Of a stretch of 64,000 nucleotides of DNA, positions 47,214 through 56,979 are shown one piece after another. The first letter of the stretch is position 1. The number at the start of each line of letters is the position of its first letter. The stretch is taken from positions 475,410-539,409 of the forward strand of contig MCFL01000013.1 in the NCBI GenBank assembly GCA_002102555.1, written 5' to 3'. Under the pieces are notes generated by a model. It did not search any database. It was not told the origin of the DNA and saw nothing but the letters and a program-made list of their open reading frames with translations. This stretch comes from Catenaria anguillulae PL171 (taxonomy: Eukaryota; Blastocladiomycota; Blastocladiomycetes; Blastocladiales; Catenariaceae). Both the position numbers and the translations under genes were made by a program.

Positions 47214-49207
47214 CTACCTCCTCACATCAGGCTGCGCTCCACCAGTCGGCCCGTTGCCCGTTGGCAAATACAGCTCTTCCCTCTGTCCCCCCGCCGTCGG
47301 TAAATACAGCATCTCATCCGCATCGCGAATCTCCAACTCCACATGCCCCGCGCCTGGCGCACCACCCATGGCCATAGGCGGCGGCGGACCAGCGGAGCCG
47401 GCAGCCGCAGGCGAGGTAAACAAATCGGCATACGGATCCACGGCTGCCGCGGCCATGGGCGGCGCCGGTGCAGTGGACACGCCAAACTTATGATCCACAG
47501 GCGTGCCGCCGGAATTGCTGTTGGTGTAGGGCGCAAGGTGCGGGGTGGCGGGACTCGCAGTGTATGGCGATCCGGGACCGCCAGGCACGGGCGACCCGGG
47601 CGTGTACGTGATGGGCGCCGGAGTGGGAAGCGGCGACGTTGGCGGGTAGGGAGAGTTTGTCCCTGATTGGGTTGTGGGCTGCGAGAGCGGCGCGGGTTTC
47701 GAGAGCGCCGATTGTTGCTGGTTGCGCTTGCGCAAGTAAACGAAAGCGCCCATGCCCTGTCAGCACCAAAAGTAAAATATTAGAATGTGTCGGGTAAGTT
47801 GGGATGCGAAACCAAGAAGAGCACCAAAAGTTGGGCAGGCAGAGAGGATACGTACGCCAACGCCAATGACGCACACCACAATGGCAATAATCATGCCAAT
47901 GTCCATTCCACCGCTGGGTTCCGGTTCAACCACGGGGTTGGCCGTGGCCGGAAGTGGGGTGAAATTGTCGGCCCTACAACGACAAAAGGTGAGACCTAGC
48001 GACTGGGGTGATTGCGAACAAGAAGGCATCTAAGTAAGTACCAAGCAAACGACAAGACACCTGCCTCCTCCTCCTTGATCTTGATGACGCCAAACTGCAT
48101 GAAGTCGCTCCTCTGGTTTTCCTTGAGACTGGCACCAAACACGAGAATCTGATCGCCCAGCAACAGCGCCTGTGGCTCAATCAATGTCTTGACGTCCGGC
48201 TTGCCTGCCACATTGGGCCGCTTCCACTCGCCCGACTTTGACACATCGGCGTACTCGACCAGCGGCGATCCATCCTGCCCGCCAACCACAATGGCAAACG
48301 TGGCATTGGCGGCCGACTTGTACACGACCGTCGTGTGCAAGAACCTCGGCATGGTCAAGTCGCGCGGGTACTTTGTCCACTTGTTGTCCTTGAGATCAAA
48401 CGTCCACGCATCCGCCAACAAGATCTCGGACTGCTGGACGGCGGTATCGTTGAACCACCCGCCCGTGAGCAAGAGCCGCGACTCGTCAATGCGTACGAGC
48501 GACGCACTGTTGCGCTCGCGTGGTGTGGGCGATCCAGCAGCTACGGGCACGGACCGGAACGTCCGATCGGCCGGGTTGAATGATTGCAAGGTGCGAATGT
48601 TGCGGTACGTTTCAATGCTCAGCCCGCCAAAGACGTAGACGGAGTTGTCGCCGGGAACCACAATTGGTCCACGGTTGGGTTGGGGCTTGTAGTCCTTGCT
48701 CACGGCCATGACCGTGCCGGAATGACAGCCCCACTTGACTGAATACTTGGGCTGTGGTGTCGACACGCCCACGCTGGTCGAAAGCGACTTGCCGCCATCG
48801 GTTGTTGTCAGCGACCACAAGTCTTGGCTGATGCCCTTGTTCATGTTGACGCCGCCAAACAGCGTCACATCGACCGACTTGCCGTCATCCGATGTGCGCG
48901 CAGCCGGGGTTAGGAACCGGAAGGCCTCGGGCAGAGATTGTGGCAGCGCATCGATTTTCGGGCTAGATGTGGCAAAGCCCGCGGAGAGGTCCATGGACAC
49001 GAGCACTTTGGAGAAGGAGTTGAGGCCCACGGCGCCGCCCGCGAGCAGCACGCGGTTGTGCGGCTCTGGAAAGTAGATGACGGATGATCCGGGCGTGATG
49101 CCTTGGGTGTGGACGGTGCTGGCCAGGAGCACGAGCTGGGCCAAGACGGCGAGGGTCAGGCCCAGGACTTGCCGAGTGCGAGAGCGGCGGGCGGGTTGGT
49201 CGTGCAT
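47214..49207 (-). CDS. Kelch-repeat single-pass membrane protein
   Basis: Exons 49207-48042, 47973-47856 and 47756-47214 (introns 68 and 99 nt), 608 aa. Signal peptide (VLGLTLAVLAQLVLLASTVHTQG), then a Kelch-like propeller over about residues 40-390 with repeats such as NSVYVFGGLSIETYRNIRTL, SRLLLTGGWFNDT, WTFDLKDNKWTKYPRDL and FAIVVGGQDGS. A single helix near residue 415 (GMIIAIVVCVIGVGGMGAFVYL), KRNQQQ stop-transfer and a Pro/Ser/Ala-rich cytosolic tail follow. The layout fits an extracellular recognition domain on the surface of the cell. The exon 1 donor (TG|GTACTT) was chosen because it keeps the last propeller strand in frame. Partner unknown. Confidence 0.85.
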
Positions 49208-50842
49208 GTTGAAACGGCGACAGACGGCAGGACGATGCATGCGATGTGATGGATGGGAATCGTTCCAGCGTTGGATCATGCACTCATTATTGATGCATGG
49301 TCGGTGGGAGGGGTTTGCATGACATGATAACGTCGGAGGGAGATGATGATGGGGGCGCCGCAATTTGCGGATGCATCCTGGAAAAGCTTGCCGCTTTCTT
49401 GCTGCTGCACCGCACCCTCCATATTTATTGCGCCTTTTGCCTCGAGTGGCCCCCAGATCCATCGCTTTATTCATCGGCACGCCAAACTGGCGGTCAACCG
49501 CAATGCACGTTTGACGGCCGACGCGAGACACGGATGGTGGATGGGGGTCGACATACGTACATACGGGCCTGACCTGCAGGTCAGGTCTCTCGTGCCCGCT
49601 GGCAAGAGTTCTTGACATGGCCATCACAACGTCAATATCCGCAAAGTACATATTTATGTACATAGTTCATGCATGGGGATTGACGTAAGTATGGGAATCG
49701 AATCGGGATGGAACCCTCCTAGCCTACCTATTGTCTATTACTGTGTCAAATGGACGGACACTGGCTGTTCCATGGATACTTTGCGCATGCCATGGTACAG
49801 GGGACTGTGTAACTGGGATGGTGGAATTTTTGGACTCAGCACTATGGTGTGTGCATGTTTCGCGGCCTGACGCTAGCGAAAGAAATAGCAAGAGACGTTT
49901 GGCAAGGACAATCCTTTCGGCAAACGACGCACACTTGAGGTGGAAATGTCGGGCACCCGCGAAACTCGAACAGTTATTCTACCCGACACCTTGCATGCAG
50001 GGCCCTCATTGCCTCCCCCGCCTTCCTCCCTGTCCGCAAGCGAACAACGACAAACTTGGGAAAAACAAGTCAGGCAACTGCAGCGAGTTGCCGGAAAGAT
50101 CGCTTTGACATCAAAACATGAACGTCGAGCATTATAGAATGGCCGTACACTCTACATCCGAAATTTAGGTAGCTCTTGTGAGAAACAGCAACAGGCACCA
50201 GGTAAGCAAGGATGAGACTACGTAAAGAGCCCTCATGGTGTTGCTGGGCAGTGATTGGTTTTGTTGGATGACGAGTGGGAGGCGGGCTTGTGTGCATTCG
50301 AGGCGAGTGAGATCATGTGAGCGGTTTCCATGCCTTTCGTCTGCTTACATCACGGTTCTGACCAGTCCGTCCTGGTCCGGCATTGCATGACTACGGTATG
50401 ACGTATGCTATGAGCAGGGCTCGAGGCATGCTCCCGCCGCAGTCGCTGCCACACGGCCACCGCGGCCGAGGTCTTGCTCGTGCTCGTATTTTCATCGACG
50501 ACATCATGCTGAGCAAAATGCTTGGCCCTGCCAAGCCACAGGATTCCGCGGCGGATCGCCGACCCCACCCAGCTCGTCCATCATTTCTTTTTCGTTAACA
50601 TTCAAATGCTCGACAAACACAAGGTCAATGCAAGCAGCCCTTCACCATAAAGAACCAGAAACCCACAGCAATTCACAGCCACAGCCATTCTTGAGCCATT
50701 CTGAGCTCCATTCCCATCCGCCGTCTTTGGCCCACACCAGAGCAATCGATTCCCATCCTCAACCAACACAGTCTATCCATCGCAACCCAACGGGGCCGCA
50801 AACACACATCCTTCAGCAACCATTCCGTCGTCCATCTCCGCC
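49208..50842. other. Gene-poor stretch, 1.6 kb
   Basis: Between the Kelch gene start and the PRELI gene start, both divergent. No supportable coding region, tRNA or repeat. A short palindrome GACCTGCAGGTC lies near 49,571. A noncoding transcript cannot be excluded. Confidence 0.4.
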
Positions 50843-51554
50843 ATGAAGGTCTACACTCAAACAACAGACTACGAGTACATACGCCTCTCTACCCGCTTTT
50901 CTCATATCGGGCAACATTCTTTTCGACTCACCATACCATAAACCCACTAGAGCGTCGTGGTCCGACGTCTCGTACGCCATCTTCAACAAGTACCCAAACC
51001 CGTTTGCCTCGCACGTACTGCAATCCGATGTGCTCTCACGCACCTTGCACCCAACCACTGGCCTGCTGTCAACGATTCGCGTGCACGTGAAATCCGGGTC
51101 GGTGCCCAGCTGGGCCAAATCGCTCTTCAAGGCGAATCCCGTGTCTTACATTCTGGAAGACTCGACCGTAGACCCAGTGGGGCGGCGCATGCTGACGCGC
51201 ACACGCAACATGGACCATCGCCGGTTCTTGTTGATTGAAGAGACGCAAGAAATTGTGCCGCATCCATCCAAGGAGGGGGTCACGCGCGTGGTCACGACAG
51301 CCAGGGTGTCGAGTGGGTTGGGGTGGGGGTTGACGGCCAAGCTGGAAAAGTTTGGCGTGGGCAGGTTTGCCGAGAACTTGGCACGCAGTCGCCAGGGCTT
51401 GTTGCATGTGTTGGAAAAGGTGGGCAGGAGGATGCAGCCGGGCAGCGGCAGCGTCGCATGCGAGGGCGCTGGGACGGCCGCGGCATCGGCAACGGCCAGT
51501 GGGGCTGCGGGCCGCCGGGCTACCGTCGTTTTCGAGTCGTCGTTGGCAGAGTAA
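50843..51554 (+). CDS. PRELI/MSF1 domain protein (Ups/PRELID family)
   Basis: Exons 50843-50874 and 50951-51554 (intron 76 nt), 211 aa. Intermembrane-space lipid-transfer protein family that moves phosphatidic acid or phosphatidylserine between mitochondrial membranes with Mdm35/TRIAP1. Hallmarks: MKVYTQTTDYE start, WSDVSYAIFNKYPNPFASHV, VLSRTLHPTTGLLSTIR, and helical end LTAKLEKFGVGRFAENL. The short first exon is required to supply the N-terminal strand. The Ala/Gly-rich tail after about residue 165 is not conserved. Which subgroup (Ups1 or Ups2-like) is unclear. Confidence 0.88.
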
Positions 51555-51954
51555 GCTTCGCACACGGGGTCCCGTATGTCGGACCCTGCACACTGGGCCA
51601 AGTGGTGATGGAGGTCAGACGGGGCTTGGATGGTTAGCTTTAGTGTTTTGGTGTGAGTACTTGTATACTGTCTTTTTTTTTTGTTTCGCTGCTTGTGTTT
51701 TGGTGCACATTGTCTTTCTCTCTTTCCGCTCTTCTCGTTATCCCTCTTTCCAGCCGTTTTTCCTTGCCGTTGTTGTTATCTTCTCTCAGTTTACATACAT
51801 GAGCATTGATTCCCCAGTATCCATATACAGTACGGGATTGAGCCGAAGACAAGCTGCATGTTCTCGTGGAGGGACAGCAAATACATTACAAAGAACACAA
51901 GTGAACCCAGATCTATGAATGGACAATCTAAATCCTTATACAAAAGGACCACAA
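51555..51954. other. Intergenic between convergent genes
   Basis: About 400 bp between two 3' ends; pyrimidine-rich (T9 run near 51,673). No gene recognised. Confidence 0.4.
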
Positions 51955-52992
51955 TCATGGTCCAGATGACGGCAATGATGACGAGCTTTGGCCAGCAATC
52001 TCGTCGGCCTGGTCAGCGACCTCATTGCCCGACGCTTCCACGACAACGGATGGCACACTTTGCCCACTTGGAACCTCGACGTGCCTGAGTTGCTCCTCCT
52101 GGTCGTCCGCCAAGGACCGAGTCTCCGACACTGGATCTGAATTGCCCGTCAATGGTGCCGTGACACTGGCAGGCGACGCGGAATCGGCCACACTCATGGC
52201 AACACTGGATGCCGGCACGGGTCCGCGCGCATGTTCTGCGTGCTCTGCCCACGACGGCGGCGGCGTCACGCCTTGACCTTGGAGCGTGTCCAAGTCGACC
52301 TCTTCGTCTGCTGTTACTCGTTGCACCACCGGCATGGGTGCCGCCGCGCCAACATCGCCATCAGCAGCCGCCGCCGCCAATCCACCACCCAAACTGGCAT
52401 ACCGCGGCAATGTTTCCCCACCTTCCACCACCACCACGCCCAACTCTGGATCGCGCACAACCATGATGCGGCCTTGGTCATCGACACCTGCTCTTCGGCC
52501 ACCGCCACCATGCCGAATTGGGTCGAGCATGCGGGGGCTGGCGGCTTGCAATGCGAGCTCGCGCTGGGTTGTGCGCACCGTGCCCGCCGACGTGACGGCG
52601 CGAGCGAGTTTGAGCCACACGCGAAACAGTGGTTTGGAGCAGTAGACGCCCAGGTAGATGAGCAGCACAACTGTCAGGACGATGAGGTTGCCGTAGTTGA
52701 CTTGGGGCGAGGACGAGGACGGCGAGGGGGCTTGCGGGGAGGAGGGAGATGTTGAGGTGGAAGTGGGAGTAGGAGTGGCAGTGGCAGTGGCAGTGGCAGT
52801 TGTGGATACAAGAGATGACGTGGGGGCGGGTGGTGTTGGTGTTGGGGTGGATATTGGAATGGGGTCGGAAGTGGAAGTGGGTGTGGATTGGGCAGCGGTA
52901 CATGGGAGCAGGCTAGCCGCCGTAGTACAGACAATGAGGAAGGCAAGCGCAACGTGTGAGTGTGAGCGGGGAGTGGCGGCTATGGGGTGCAT
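51955..52992 (-). CDS. Ser/Thr/Pro-rich single-pass membrane protein
   Basis: Single exon, 345 aa from the ATG at 52992. Signal peptide (VALAFLIVCTTAASLLPCTAAQ), a mucin-like ectodomain of about 70 residues dominated by Ser, Thr, Pro and Ala (TATATATATPTPT), one membrane helix (LIVLTVVLLIYLGVYC) and a cytosolic region with basic then acidic parts (RRAGVDDQGRIMVV, DEEVDLDTLQGQG, LADDQEEQLRHVE). The frame is open further upstream to 53160, but that extension is a His/Thr repeat and gives no signal peptide. The architecture resembles wall-stress sensors of the Wsc/Mid2 type in outline only; no conserved Cys domain is present. Confidence 0.65.
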   Translation of the reverse strand: MHPIAATPRSHSHVALAFLIVCTTAASLLPCTAAQSTPTSTSDPIPISTPTPTPPAPTSSLVSTTATATATATPTPTSTSTSPSSPQAPSPSSSSPQVNYGNLIVLTVVLLIYLGVYCSKPLFRVWLKLARAVTSAGTVRTTQRELALQAASPRMLDPIRHGGGGRRAGVDDQGRIMVVRDPELGVVVVEGGETLPRYASLGGGLAAAAADGDVGAAAPMPVVQRVTADEEVDLDTLQGQGVTPPPSWAEHAEHARGPVPASSVAMSVADSASPASVTAPLTGNSDPVSETRSLADDQEEQLRHVEVPSGQSVPSVVVEASGNEVADQADEIAGQSSSSLPSSGP

Positions 52993-53098
52993 CTTGGGAA
53001 GCGCTAAGCGGCTGCTGTGGGAGGGGCCGTGCTGGCCAGGCATGGTGATGAACATTGCAGGTGGTTTGCTTGGGTCCATTGTCCATTCGTGAGCTCGA

Positions 53099-53112
53099 GT
53101 GTGTGTGTGTGT
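53099..53112. repeat. (GT)7 microsatellite
   Basis: Seven GT units, then a degenerate GT-rich continuation to about 53,145. Confidence 0.9.
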
Positions 53113-53442
53113 AAACATGATTGTGTGCTTGTGCGTGTGTGTCAGGGTTCCCAATTGCATTGCAAGTCCTGCTCAAGGTACTAGTATGTATGACATGTTA
53201 ATCAGTACATGCGTTAACATCAATTGGATTGGCACTGACATCCATCACCATCAGCGTATGCACTGTTTTCAAGCGGTTTTCAGAGGTTGGCGGCGTAGTT
53301 GCGTGGCGCATTGAGTCAGCAATCCTCTTCGGCTGGGTCTTCTAGAAGAACACTGGAAGACCTCTGGAAGCTCTCTACCTTTGAACGGAAGACGGAACCG
53401 AACCGATGATAAAAGCCCGGATTGTATGGAAAATCAGTTAAG

Positions 53443-53453
53443 TGCATATATAA
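53443..53453 (+). promoter_or_regulatory. TATA box upstream of WDR70
   Basis: GCATATATAAG, about 45-50 bp before the start codon at 53495, implying a very short leader. Confidence 0.45.
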
Positions 53454-53494
53454 GACCAGGAAAGACACTCGACGCAATTCCCGCAAACATCACA

Positions 53495-55498
53495 ATGTAC
53501 TCGAAATCGAAACCGACCGCTAAAGCCAAGCAAAAGCCAACAAAGGCTCCGTCCGAGTGGGATCAGCTCAAGGCCATGATGCTGCCAAAGGGCTTTGGCC
53601 TTTCTTCTGCCTCTGCTCGCACTCCGCCAACCAATCCAAAGCAAAAGGAGTCGCCTCACTCTTCTCCCGAGCTTGGCCCCATGCCATTGCCCCCTCCCCC
53701 TCCCCCTCCCGCCGACCACACCGCACACCCACCCTCCGACAGCATGCACATGCACATGCACATGGACATGGACACGGACGCACAAGCACACGCACGATCG
53801 GAATCGGAATCAGATTCAGATTCAGACTCGGACTCGGACCAGCCCTCTGACGACCTTTCCACCCTCCCACTCACCCACACCTTCCCTCTCCCGACCTCCT
53901 CCAAACCCTTACTCTCGCTGAGCTGCGACCCCTCTGGCACACGCCTCGCCACGGGGTCGGCCGATTCGTCCCTGCGCCTGTTTGACTTTGCAGGCTTGTC
54001 GCCACACGCCCCGCACCCATTCAAATCCCTGGACCCGAAATCGGGCTCGGACGCGGCCGCCCAGCCCATCGTGGACGTTGCGTGGTCCGCCTCGGGCGAC
54101 TCGTTGCTTGTAGCCACGAGCGGCGGGTGCCAACCAATTGTGTATTCGCGCGATGGCTTGAAAATGTGCGAGTTGGCAAAGGGAGACATGTACATTCGCG
54201 ATTTGCGCCGCACCGAGGGCCATACGGCAGGCGTCACGGGTGTTGCGTGGGATCCACTTGTCAAGGGCAAATGCATGACGGGCAGTAGTGATGGGACGAT
54301 TCGTGTTTGGGATGTGACCAAACCCAGGAAATCCAGTGCCGTCATTGTTTACCGGCAAGCTTCCAGGGTGGGCGTCACATGTGTTGCTTATGCGCGCAAC
54401 GGGGCTTGGATTGCGGCGGGCGCTGCGGATGGGTCCATTCGGGTATGGAAGGCTGCGGGACCGTCGTACAGCGTGCCGGCGTGCGACATTGGTGCGCGTG
54501 GCTCCGGGTCCGTGGTGGCGGTCGAGTTTTCGGGCGATCCGCGCGTCTTGTTTGCACGGTACGAGGATGGGTCCGTGGCGAGGTGGAACTTGGCGCCGCC
54601 GCCGCCGCCGTCCGGGTCGGGGTCGGGGTCGGTGCCTGCCGACAAGCTCATGCCCAAGCTCGCATCGCCTGCAGCCACGTCACAAGGGTTACCCTTGCAC
54701 GCACACTTGCAAGGCAACTTAGCCCAGTCCCCCTCGGACACACTTGTTCTGGTTGGCGGCCTGCATCTCGCCTCCCCCTCAGCCGATCCGCGCACGGCGC
54801 CAGGCCGCCTGCTCGTTCTCGACGCACGCACGCTTGCGCCCATGACGCATGTCGACCTCGACCCGCACTTTGGCGGCGTTGGACGTGTCCACTGGTGCTC
54901 GCGCACCAACCAAGTTGTGGCCGCCACTGCCTCGGGCGCATGTGTGGTGCTGTACAGCGACGAGCACAGCGACAAGGGCGTCAAGCTATGTGTCGGACGA
55001 GCGGGCGCATCCAAGCGCAAGACACAATGGGTCGACGAAGAGCTCGAGCAAGTCCTGTTGGAGCGCGCAGGGGCAGAGCTCGAGATTGCCGCACAGCGCA
55101 TGGCCAAAGGCAAGGGCAAGAAGGGCAATGCCCTGGTTCAAGTACACGGCGGCAAGATCTCCAAGCGGCAATTGGCAGCCATTCGTGGCGACGTTGTGCC
55201 AGCCAAGCGTGTGGCAGAGCGCGGCAAGTTGGCGGCCCAGTCCGAGGGCGGCGGGGCCATCTTTTTCGCGCAGTCGGATACACACAGCAAGCCGCCCATG
55301 GACCGCGATGTGGATCCGAGGGAGGCCATCCTCAAGTATGCAGAGGTTGCGGCAAAGGATCCGTACTGGATCACGCCCGCGTACAAGGCCACGCAGCCCG
55401 AGCAGGTGTTGGCAGACAAGGTGGTGGAAGAGGATGAGGCAGAGAGGGTGATTGCAAAGGAGGATAAGCAAAAGGTGTTGCGCAGGAGGGATTTTTAA
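53495..55498 (+). CDS. WDR70: WD40 protein WDR70 homologue
   Basis: Single exon, 667 aa. WDR70 is linked to H2B monoubiquitination and DNA double-strand-break repair. A disordered N-terminus carries Pro runs, a (HM)n tract and an (SD)n acidic tract. The propeller follows: SCDPSGTRLATGSADSSLRLFDF, KGDMYIRDLRRTEGHT, CMTGSSDGTIRVWDVTKP, GAWIAAGAADGSIRVWK. The diagnostic C-terminus is RGAKLCV-like KGVKLCVGRAGASKRKT and DPREAILKYAEVAAKDPYWITPAY, which matches animal WDR70. A Gly-Ser run at about residues 370-378 is encoded by a (GGGTCG) repeat. Start chosen at 53495, close behind a TATA box. No frame breaks. Confidence 0.93.
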   Translation: MYSKSKPTAKAKQKPTKAPSEWDQLKAMMLPKGFGLSSASARTPPTNPKQKESPHSSPELGPMPLPPPPPPPADHTAHPPSDSMHMHMHMDMDTDAQAHARSESESDSDSDSDSDQPSDDLSTLPLTHTFPLPTSSKPLLSLSCDPSGTRLATGSADSSLRLFDFAGLSPHAPHPFKSLDPKSGSDAAAQPIVDVAWSASGDSLLVATSGGCQPIVYSRDGLKMCELAKGDMYIRDLRRTEGHTAGVTGVAWDPLVKGKCMTGSSDGTIRVWDVTKPRKSSAVIVYRQASRVGVTCVAYARNGAWIAAGAADGSIRVWKAAGPSYSVPACDIGARGSGSVVAVEFSGDPRVLFARYEDGSVARWNLAPPPPPSGSGSGSVPADKLMPKLASPAATSQGLPLHAHLQGNLAQSPSDTLVLVGGLHLASPSADPRTAPGRLLVLDARTLAPMTHVDLDPHFGGVGRVHWCSRTNQVVAATASGACVVLYSDEHSDKGVKLCVGRAGASKRKTQWVDEELEQVLLERAGAELEIAAQRMAKGKGKKGNALVQVHGGKISKRQLAAIRGDVVPAKRVAERGKLAAQSEGGGAIFFAQSDTHSKPPMDRDVDPREAILKYAEVAAKDPYWITPAYKATQPEQVLADKVVEEDEAERVIAKEDKQKVLRRRDF

Positions 55499-55757
55499 AT
55501 TCGTCGACATCTCTCCCTCTCTCTACATTTCGTTTGTGGACATTGGCCCTTGTGCTTTTCGTGTCACATTTCCATCCATTCGTGACCACGCGTGTATGAA
55601 TTTGTGTGTATGGATGCACACGACTTGAAGTGTTGTCGACACAATTTTCAACAAAGCAGAGACCGATCCAGCATCATCAGCATCAACATTCAAGTCAATC
55701 GCACCACGTCACTTGATGCATCCTTGGATCAATGCTCAATACAACCCACAGTAAATC

Positions 55758-56915
55758 ATGACTCTCACTCCCCCGTCACCCACTCGCCCGCCGCTTACTC
55801 TGCCCGCCGTGGCCTCCACAGCGCTTGCTGTCTTAAGTTCCCACGTGTTCCCAGCAGAAACCAACATGCTTGCGTTCCCACTCACCTTGGCACTCATTGC
55901 CATCTTTGGTGTCCCGCACGGCGCCGCCGACCACCTCGTACATGCATGGCGACATCGCCCAACGGGCCGTAAGGGCGGCGACGCAAAGTTTTTCGCTGGA
56001 TACATTGCGCTCGTGGTTGCACACGCCACGCTCTGGTATCTTTGCCCACCCGCCGCATTTGCACTTTTCCTATGCATGGCCGTGTGGCATTTCGGGCAGG
56101 GCGAGTATGAATATTTGGGCGGGCGCAGTCCATTGGCGTACTATGGATGTGCAGCCACGTGCACTCTGGACGCTTGGGTCGTGTATGTGTCGAGGGGAAT
56201 CATGATCCTATCGCTCTTGACGTTTGCGCAGCCAAACCTCACGTTCCCCGTGATTCAAGCCGTCACGACGCTCGATACAGAGTGGATTCCAGATCCATCC
56301 GCTCCATCGACATGGGCCGCTTGCCGAATGGCCATGACTGCTGGCGTTGCCCAACATGTCCTCCTCTTGACCTACCTGCTCGGACACTCAACCCGGCCCA
56401 CCGCCTTTCTCCGAGACCACGTTCCAAAACTCGTTGCCTTGGCGCTGCTCTACACGCACGTCAACGCCTACCTGGCATTTGGCATATACTTTGGGCTCTG
56501 GCACGCGCTCGAGTTCTTCTTGTCTGTGAAATCGTCGCTTGCCCTCACGACGCGTGGGATGATTGCATGGGCGGTTGTCCCGCTCTCGCTCCCTGTGCTT
56601 GGTGCCATGCTTGTCATGGGCATGTATTGGGACCAGGTTGGGATGGCTAGCGAGGTGGCGTATTGGCGAGCGTTTCTTGTGGTGGTGTCGTCGGTCACAA
56701 CGCCGCATGTGGTGTATCTGGAGGGATTTGTTCAGGTGCGGATGGCGGGCGGGAGCAAGGAGCCCAACAAACAAATGCGACCACAGCGAGAGAGCAACGA
56801 GGTCGAGATCATCAAGTCCGCCGTCGTCAATAGCTGCGAAAATTCGCGAAAAGCGCCCGTGGTGTCGCAATTGGCAAAGAGCCCAACAGTCGTGTGCGTG
56901 GGAAAAAGTCGATAG
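55758..56915 (+). CDS. blh: Brp/Blh family protein (beta-carotene 15,15'-dioxygenase type)
   Basis: Single exon, 385 aa, polytopic (about eight to nine helices). The family, known from rhodopsin-bearing prokaryotes, splits beta-carotene into two retinals using non-haem iron held by His residues. Visible signatures: FGVPHGAADHLVHA (His54), AVWHFGQGEYEY (His111), SRGIMILSLLTF after it, YFGLWHALEF (His248) and TTPHVVYLEGF (His316). The order and spacing match the family throughout. The form with WHAL and no second His four residues later (WHS-x-RH in the marine bacterial enzyme) differs from the characterised enzyme, so activity is not certain. After the last helix there is a hydrophilic tail of about 60 residues not expected in bacterial members. 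It lies 260 bp after WDR70 and faces the 7TM gene tail-to-tail. Fungi normally make retinal with a CarX-type oxygenase. Confidence 0.85.
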   Translation: MTLTPPSPTRPPLTLPAVASTALAVLSSHVFPAETNMLAFPLTLALIAIFGVPHGAADHLVHAWRHRPTGRKGGDAKFFAGYIALVVAHATLWYLCPPAAFALFLCMAVWHFGQGEYEYLGGRSPLAYYGCAATCTLDAWVVYVSRGIMILSLLTFAQPNLTFPVIQAVTTLDTEWIPDPSAPSTWAACRMAMTAGVAQHVLLLTYLLGHSTRPTAFLRDHVPKLVALALLYTHVNAYLAFGIYFGLWHALEFFLSVKSSLALTTRGMIAWAVVPLSLPVLGAMLVMGMYWDQVGMASEVAYWRAFLVVVSSVTTPHVVYLEGFVQVRMAGGSKEPNKQMRPQRESNEVEIIKSAVVNSCENSRKAPVVSQLAKSPTVVCVGKSR

Positions 56916-56979
56916 CCGGCCATGCAAAGGAGGGTGAAAAAAGCACTCAATCCTCGTTAAAATATCAATACACATGCAT

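Larger units (their letters stand above)
52993..53494. promoter_or_regulatory. Divergent intergenic region before WDR70
   Basis: About 500 bp. It contains a (GT)7 microsatellite at 53099-53112 and a TATA box (GCATATATAAG) at 53443-53453, about 45 bp before the WDR70 ATG. Confidence 0.5.
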
